Below are positions 6,806 through 11,328 of a stretch of DNA of 11,328 nt, one piece after another. Position 1 is the stretch's first letter. Every line of letters starts with the position of its first letter. The notes below the pieces were generated by a model. That model searched no databases. It had not been told where the DNA came from and saw only the letters and a list, made by a program, of their open reading frames with translations. Both the position numbers and the translations under genes were made by a program. The DNA lies in assembly GCA_004357435.1 (NCBI GenBank), contig SMVS01000037.1, forward strand, positions 1-11,328. The letters are read 5' to 3'. Source of the stretch: Nitrospina sp. (GTDB lineage Bacteria > Nitrospinota > Nitrospinia > Nitrospinales > Nitrospinaceae).

Positions 6806-8146
6806 TTGAAATTCAGGTTCTATATTAAACTCAAAACTCTTTCTCTGGGCTTCATTATGGCCCTGATGGCATTATTGGTTTGCGGTCAGGCCAGTGGGAT
6901 TGCTGAGGGCAGTCCTGCCAGTTCGGGGCAATACAGTGAGGCCAAAAAATCTTTTTACGGTCTGGTAAACTCGCAAGCTAAAACCAGCCAGCGGAAAAAC
7001 TGGTTGACGGTCATCCGCGAATTTGAAGAGATATTTAAAAAGTATCCTGAGTCGGCTGAAGCGCCCAAGGCCTCATTCACCGTCGGCAGATTGTACCATC
7101 GCATGGGCAACGTCCTGGGCAACCCCGCGGATATGGCGGTTGCTTCCCAGTATTACCGGGATCTGATTAAAAATTATTCTTCCAATAGCTTGAGCGATGA
7201 TGCCCTCATTTATCTCGCTGATATTTATCTCCAGAAAAAAAACTATTCGAGTGCGCAAGATGTTTACCTGGACATCATTAAGAATTTCGCCAGCGGAGAT
7301 CAGCTCACCAAAGCCAAATCGAGATTAAGAAAAATTCAAACTCGCATGCACAAAGACCGGCGGATTACGGACCTTCGAAAGTCTCTGGGAAAGAACATCG
7401 CAGTCAAAGCCAAAGGGAAGGTCGATCCTGTTCCATTTCAAGCTTTGAAAAAAAGAAAAGGCACTCCACTGATTGTGGTGGATGCCGGACACGGCGGCAA
7501 AGATTATGGGGCCAAGGGGCATAGTGGGTTATGGGAGAAACACCTGAACCTGACACTTGCCAAACGCCTCAAGGAAATTCTGGAAAAACGCTACAAGTAC
7601 TCGGTGTGGTTGACCCGTGATGTTGATACCTTCATTGCACTCAAAGACCGCGGTGAAATGGCCAATAAGATCGATGCTGATTTATTTGTTTCGATTCACG
7701 CCAATGCCGCCGAACGTAGATCAGCGCGAGGGTTTGAAACCTATTATTTGGGAACGGCATCCAACGAGAGAGCTATTGCAACGGCGGCCCGGGAAAATGG
7801 GGACTTGGTCCATTCTGTGGCCGATGATGTGGTCCAGGAGATTCTTGCCAGCCTCATCAGCACCACCAAGATCAACGACTCCTCGCGCCTGGCTGCCAAA
7901 GTCCAAAATAAGATGTCTAAAACCCTTACCAGGAAATTTTCTGGCGCTCGGAGTTTAGGGGTAAAAGAAGGACCCTTTTTTGTGCTTCATCAAACCAGTA
8001 TGCCAAGCATTCTGGTTGAAGTGGGTTTTGTCACCAATGCGGATGAAGAGAAAAGATTAAAAAGTAAGAATTACCAAAATTGGCTGGCGGAATCCATCGC
8101 TCGCGGGATTCATGAATTCTTAAAAGAAAAAGCCCCCTCCATATAA
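6806..8146 (+). CDS. Exported N-acetylmuramoyl-L-alanine amidase with N-terminal TPR-like region
   Basis: The 446-residue product is a periplasmic zinc amidase that cuts the bond between N-acetylmuramic acid and the stem peptide, usually during daughter-cell separation. Residues 1-32 form a signal peptide (positive start, hydrophobic core about 12-25, likely cut near QA-SG). Residues 43-182 look like tetratricopeptide helices of the YbgF/TolA-associated type, with YRDLIKNYSSNSLSDDALIY near 117-136. The Amidase_3 domain spans about 220-440. The zinc ligands are H229 (DAGHGG), E244 (LWEKHLNL) and H298 (SIHANA), and the catalytic glutamate is E405 (LVEVGF). An insert at about 318-385 matches the place of the regulatory helix in AmiB/AmiC-type enzymes, suggesting activator control. 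The start is TTG at 6806, with AGGA at 6793-6796 spaced 9 nt. No in-frame ATG fits as well. der follows after 14 nt. Confidence 0.93.
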   Translation: MKFRFYIKLKTLSLGFIMALMALLVCGQASGIAEGSPASSGQYSEAKKSFYGLVNSQAKTSQRKNWLTVIREFEEIFKKYPESAEAPKASFTVGRLYHRMGNVLGNPADMAVASQYYRDLIKNYSSNSLSDDALIYLADIYLQKKNYSSAQDVYLDIIKNFASGDQLTKAKSRLRKIQTRMHKDRRITDLRKSLGKNIAVKAKGKVDPVPFQALKKRKGTPLIVVDAGHGGKDYGAKGHSGLWEKHLNLTLAKRLKEILEKRYKYSVWLTRDVDTFIALKDRGEMANKIDADLFVSIHANAAERRSARGFETYYLGTASNERAIATAARENGDLVHSVADDVVQEILASLISTTKINDSSRLAAKVQNKMSKTLTRKFSGARSLGVKEGPFFVLHQTSMPSILVEVGFVTNADEEKRLKSKNYQNWLAESIARGIHEFLKEKAPSI

Positions 8147-8160
8147 AGTAGGCCTATGCC

Positions 8161-9483
8161 ATGTCCCTTCCTATTGTTGCGATTGTCGGCAGGTCTAATG
8201 TCGGTAAATCCACCCTGTTCAACCGAATCATTAAAAAACGCTCGGCCATAGTCAACAACGTTCCGGGTGTGACCCGGGACAGAATGTATGCTCAAGCGGA
8301 TTGGTTTGAAAAACCCTTCATAGTGATCGATACTGGCGGCATAGACTTGGATGGCAAAAACGAACTCGAACTCCAGGTGAAGGATCAATGTGAATTTGCC
8401 ATCGTTGAAGCGGACACGATTTTATTTGTTGTTGACGGTAAGCAGGGTTTGACTCCTCAGGATCAGGAGATCATCAATAAAATCCGAGTTTCGGGGAAAC
8501 CCCTTTTTCTGGTGGTGAACAAAATTGATGACCCCAAACATGATGACCTGGTGAACGAATTCTACAGGTTGGGGGTGGAGCATACCATTTCAACCTCCGC
8601 GGAACATGGTTTTGGCGTGTCGTATTTGATGGAGATTCTGGTAAAATCTTTCCCCAGCGATGTGCCTGAAGAAAACCAATCCTCTGGAATCCGGGTGGCG
8701 ATCATAGGCAAACCGAATGTCGGTAAATCTTCCCTGATCAATCGAATTTTTAAAAGCAAGCGTTGCATTGTTTCCGATATTCCCGGGACCACTCGGGATG
8801 CTTTCGACACGCATCTGGAAGTGAATGGAGAAAAATACGTTCTAACCGATACAGCAGGTATCCGGCGGAAGGGGAAAACCTCCAAGTTACTGGATAAGTT
8901 CAGTGTGATCATGGCTCTCAAGGGTCTGGAGCGCTGTGATATCGCCGTTATATTGATAGACGCGGCTGAAGGGGTCAGTGACCAGGATGCCACGATCGCG
9001 GGGTACGCCTTGGAGCGCGGACGGGCGTGCATTATCGGGGTCAATAAATGGGATCTTATTGATAAAGAAACTGTTGATTTAAAAAGCTTTGAAACTAAAT
9101 TAAGAAATAATTTGAAATTTTTGGATTTTGCCCCGATAATCACGCTTTCAGCCAAAACAGGGTATGGGTTAGACACCTTTTTCCCCAGCATTCAAAAAGT
9201 TTATCGAGATTATTCTAAAATAATACCCACCAGAAAATTAAATGATTGTTTTGCCAAGGCGGTAGAAAAAAACCCCATGAGCAGTTACAGGGGAAAGTTT
9301 CTAAAGATTTATTATTCGACACAGGTCAAGAGTTGTCCGCCCACCATCAACTGTTATGTCAATTACCCTAAGGGGATTCATTTTTCCTACGAGCGGTACC
9401 TGATCAATTATTTGCGGAAAACGTTGGGGTTTATAGGAACGCCCATTCGGTTATCGTTTCGATCTCGTCATCAGGACCCCTGA
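8161..9483 (+). CDS. der: Ribosome-assembly GTPase Der (EngA), two tandem G domains
   Basis: Der is an essential GTPase that helps mature the 50S subunit. The 440-residue protein has the diagnostic double G domain. The first has GRSNVGKST at 10-18, DTGG at 57-60 and NKID at 120-123. The second has GKPNVGKSS at 183-191, DTAG at 230-233 and NKWD at 295-298. A KH-like RNA-binding domain (about 350-436) closes the protein and ends with GTPIRLSFRSR. Both P-loops and both NKxD specificity motifs are intact. AGTAGG at 8147-8152 precedes ATG 8161; another ATG at 8156 is out of frame. The two P-loops share a 14-nt identical stretch (8197-8210 and 8716-8729), a trace of the ancient domain duplication rather than a recent repeat. 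The next gene starts 4 nt after the stop. Confidence 0.97.
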   Translation: MSLPIVAIVGRSNVGKSTLFNRIIKKRSAIVNNVPGVTRDRMYAQADWFEKPFIVIDTGGIDLDGKNELELQVKDQCEFAIVEADTILFVVDGKQGLTPQDQEIINKIRVSGKPLFLVVNKIDDPKHDDLVNEFYRLGVEHTISTSAEHGFGVSYLMEILVKSFPSDVPEENQSSGIRVAIIGKPNVGKSSLINRIFKSKRCIVSDIPGTTRDAFDTHLEVNGEKYVLTDTAGIRRKGKTSKLLDKFSVIMALKGLERCDIAVILIDAAEGVSDQDATIAGYALERGRACIIGVNKWDLIDKETVDLKSFETKLRNNLKFLDFAPIITLSAKTGYGLDTFFPSIQKVYRDYSKIIPTRKLNDCFAKAVEKNPMSSYRGKFLKIYYSTQVKSCPPTINCYVNYPKGIHFSYERYLINYLRKTLGFIGTPIRLSFRSRHQDP

Positions 9484-9487
9484 GCTT

Positions 9488-11328
9488 ATGGCTTTCGATA
9501 AGGCTTTTAAAATTTACAAGGGCTACAACTTTAGAATCCTTGAAGCCAAAGGATTCGACAAGATATGCTTTGGATGCCCTCCCGGCATCGTCAAAGATTT
9601 CTCTAAAAGAGACGAGAGTTTACCTTCGAAATACATCCTGCCCCTCCGAACCTTCGTTCAAGGAAAAAACAACTTTGACTTTGAGTTCATTGTCTACAGT
9701 TTCCTGTTTGTCCAACCCAGCAAAGATAAAATTTCCGTTTATTGCAGCCTGGATCAAAAAAACAGATTCATAGCCATCCTGAAGGAAACCTTGTTCGGCC
9801 CCACTTTGGCCGACATGATCCGGGCTCAGTTTCAAAAATGTACCCAGAAGGATAAATTTTCTCCAGTGGAGCTTAAAAAATGGGCGCGCTTTCTTGAAAG
9901 GGTGGCCCGGGACAAAAAGCTTAATGAACTATTCAACCGTCTGCTCCGCACTCACACCCCGGACCGGAAAATTCATGAAAACATCACCCTTTATTTTAAG
10001 GGATTGCTGAAAAATAAAAAATGGTTGGCCGGAAAAAATAAATCCAATCTGGATACCCAATTTGCAAAAAATTACATTCTCTGTGCGCAACTAAAAAACG
10101 AAATGAATTTATTTCAAATGGCGAAGGAGGAAGAGCGTCATCAATTCATTCATGACGCTGTTGATTTTTATATTTTTGATAAAAATAATACTATTTATAT
10201 TGAAAACAGTACGGACAAAAGGCACAAGCTTAAAATCGTCCAGGTTCGGCCCGCGGAGTTTGAAATCTATCAGAAAAACCAACGGAAGGTCACTATCGAC
10301 ATCATGAAACTGGATCCGCCAATTCGGCCTAATATTATTAAGCCGATTGAGAAGCCCCTGCTGGGCGTCACTTATCTGGGCGTGGGCTCCGGGTTCACGC
10401 ATAAGAGAAGAAACAGTTGTTTGGTGATTTGGTCGGAAGGCCAGGGGATTATGGTGGATGCCTTCAGCGACAACAGCGAATCGACGCTGGAGTATGGGAT
10501 CACCCAAAAAGATATCCGTTGGATGATTTTAACCCATGTACACTCCGATCATGATTCTGGATTCATTGAAAAAATTCTTTCCGGACAACGGATCAATTTG
10601 ATCACCACCCGGATTATTTTTGAAAGTTTTATTCGAAAAATTCAGGGCATCACTCGATTTCCCACAGATATGATAGAAAAATTTGTTGAATTTTTTGAAG
10701 TGGAACCTAAAAAGAAAGTCAAACTGCCCGGTTTCAAGAACACATACATTGAGTTTGATTATTCGTTTCATTCCATTCCCAGCGGGCGGTTCAAATTGAC
10801 ATATAAAACCAGCCGGGGCCGGATAAAAATGATTAGCCACTCAGGAGATACCAAGTATGACGTGGAACTGTTAAATATGTGGTATCAGCAGGGGGTCATA
10901 TCGCGGGGACGCATGGACGATATTTTGGGTTTTATTTGGGATGCTGATTTGATTATTCAGGAAGTAGGAGGCGGGGCCTTGCATACTGAGTTTGGTTCAT
11001 TGAGCCATTTGGAGCCTGCCATTGCTAAAAAAATGGTTTTAGTGCATCAACACAAGGAACCTTTTCCACACCCTTACTTCCGGTTTGCTTATGAGGGACA
11101 GACCGATGTTCTCATTAAACAGAGAAAATCCAAAATGCAATCCAAGTTGAGCTTGTTGAAGGAAATGGTTTTGTTCAAGCGATTGAGTCGCGCTCAACTC
11201 CTCGAAATGGTGAGAAAATCAAAAATCATGGAGCTGAAATCAGGAGAAATCATTTTTCAAAAAAATGATATTGGAGATGCGTTTTACGTTATTTTAAATG
11301 GTTTCGCCGAAGTCCTAATCGAAAAAAA
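9488..11328 (+). CDS. MBL-fold hydrolase with cyclic-nucleotide-binding domain, probable cNMP-gated phosphodiesterase (3' partial)
   Basis: From ATG 9488 the frame stays open for 613 codons to the right edge. Residues 1-290 form a region I do not assign to a standard domain; it contains FGCPPGIVKDF at 28-38 and KETLFGPTLADM at 99-110. Residues 291-540 are a metallo-beta-lactamase fold with THVHSDHDSG at 349-358 (H350, H352, D354, H355), H428 in SFHSIP, D454 in SHSGDT and H520/H522 in LVHQHKE, a full two-metal site. Residues 557-613 match the start of a cyclic-nucleotide-binding domain: LFKRLSRAQL, then LKSGEIIFQKNDIGDAFYVI. The phosphate-binding cassette lies beyond the window. I recall similar spirochaete and delta-type proteins labelled cAMP/cGMP-dependent cyclic-nucleotide phosphodiesterases, so self-regulated cNMP hydrolysis is my inference. 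No signal peptide is seen. It lies 4 nt after der, and parts look more A/T-rich than the rib genes. Confidence 0.85.
   Translation, partial: MAFDKAFKIYKGYNFRILEAKGFDKICFGCPPGIVKDFSKRDESLPSKYILPLRTFVQGKNNFDFEFIVYSFLFVQPSKDKISVYCSLDQKNRFIAILKETLFGPTLADMIRAQFQKCTQKDKFSPVELKKWARFLERVARDKKLNELFNRLLRTHTPDRKIHENITLYFKGLLKNKKWLAGKNKSNLDTQFAKNYILCAQLKNEMNLFQMAKEEERHQFIHDAVDFYIFDKNNTIYIENSTDKRHKLKIVQVRPAEFEIYQKNQRKVTIDIMKLDPPIRPNIIKPIEKPLLGVTYLGVGSGFTHKRRNSCLVIWSEGQGIMVDAFSDNSESTLEYGITQKDIRWMILTHVHSDHDSGFIEKILSGQRINLITTRIIFESFIRKIQGITRFPTDMIEKFVEFFEVEPKKKVKLPGFKNTYIEFDYSFHSIPSGRFKLTYKTSRGRIKMISHSGDTKYDVELLNMWYQQGVISRGRMDDILGFIWDADLIIQEVGGGALHTEFGSLSHLEPAIAKKMVLVHQHKEPFPHPYFRFAYEGQTDVLIKQRKSKMQSKLSLLKEMVLFKRLSRAQLLEMVRKSKIMELKSGEIIFQKNDIGDAFYVILNGFAEVLIEK

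Noticed and set aside
8197..8729. A 14-nt identical repeat at 8197-8210 and 8716-8729
   Set aside because: Both copies encode the P-loops of the two Der G domains. It is the expected trace of the family's internal duplication and not a separate element.
9540..9773. A 77-codon plus-strand open frame after der
   Set aside because: It lies in a different frame inside the 613-codon MBL/CNB gene that starts at 9488 and has no motif of its own.
10109..10840. Two minus-strand open frames (132 and 103 codons) opposite the last gene
   Set aside because: The plus-strand frame is open throughout and carries the MBL metal-binding motifs here, so these are shadows.

Overview
This is a dense bacterial chromosomal window in which every gene lies on the + strand. 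It holds ten coding regions and no RNA gene, mobile element or CRISPR array that I can see. Flagellar stator genes, a MotB with a peptidoglycan-binding domain, and an exported peptidoglycan amidase point to a diderm, flagellated bacterium. The gene style and the last gene's domain mix would fit Nitrospinota, Desulfobacterota or a similar lineage, but that placement is a weak inference from memory of protein style.

Layout. (1) Positions 1-1802: the tail of a signalling protein, probably a response regulator or HD-GYP type, followed 4 nt later by motA and motB, the ion-driven stator of the flagellar motor. (2) Positions 1955-6660: a riboflavin operon in the order ribD, ribE, ribBA, ribH, continuing into nusB and a calcineurin-type metallophosphoesterase. 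Gaps are 8-49 nt, and ribE/ribBA overlap by 4 nt. The four rib genes encode all the committed steps from GTP and ribulose 5-phosphate to riboflavin, apart from the unassigned dephosphorylation step. No FMN riboswitch is visible in the 152-nt leader. (3) Positions 6681-11328: a strong-looking extended -10 promoter, then an exported TPR-amidase, the ribosome-assembly GTPase Der, and a large gene that runs off the right edge.

That last gene starts at 9488 and stays open for 613 codons to the window end. It combines an N-terminal region of about 290 residues, a metallo-beta-lactamase-fold hydrolase with a full HxHxDH metal site, and the start of a cyclic-nucleotide-binding domain. This suggests a hydrolase, perhaps a cyclic-nucleotide phosphodiesterase, gated by cyclic nucleotide. 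It is the least ordinary protein here.

The other notable signal is at the ribD-ribE junction. An imperfect tandem duplication with a 60-bp period has left a second copy of the ribE ribosome-binding site, start codon and first codons just upstream of the real ones. It forms a 14-codon mini-ORF that resembles the riboflavin synthase N-terminus. Most of the remaining content is conserved housekeeping and motility machinery.
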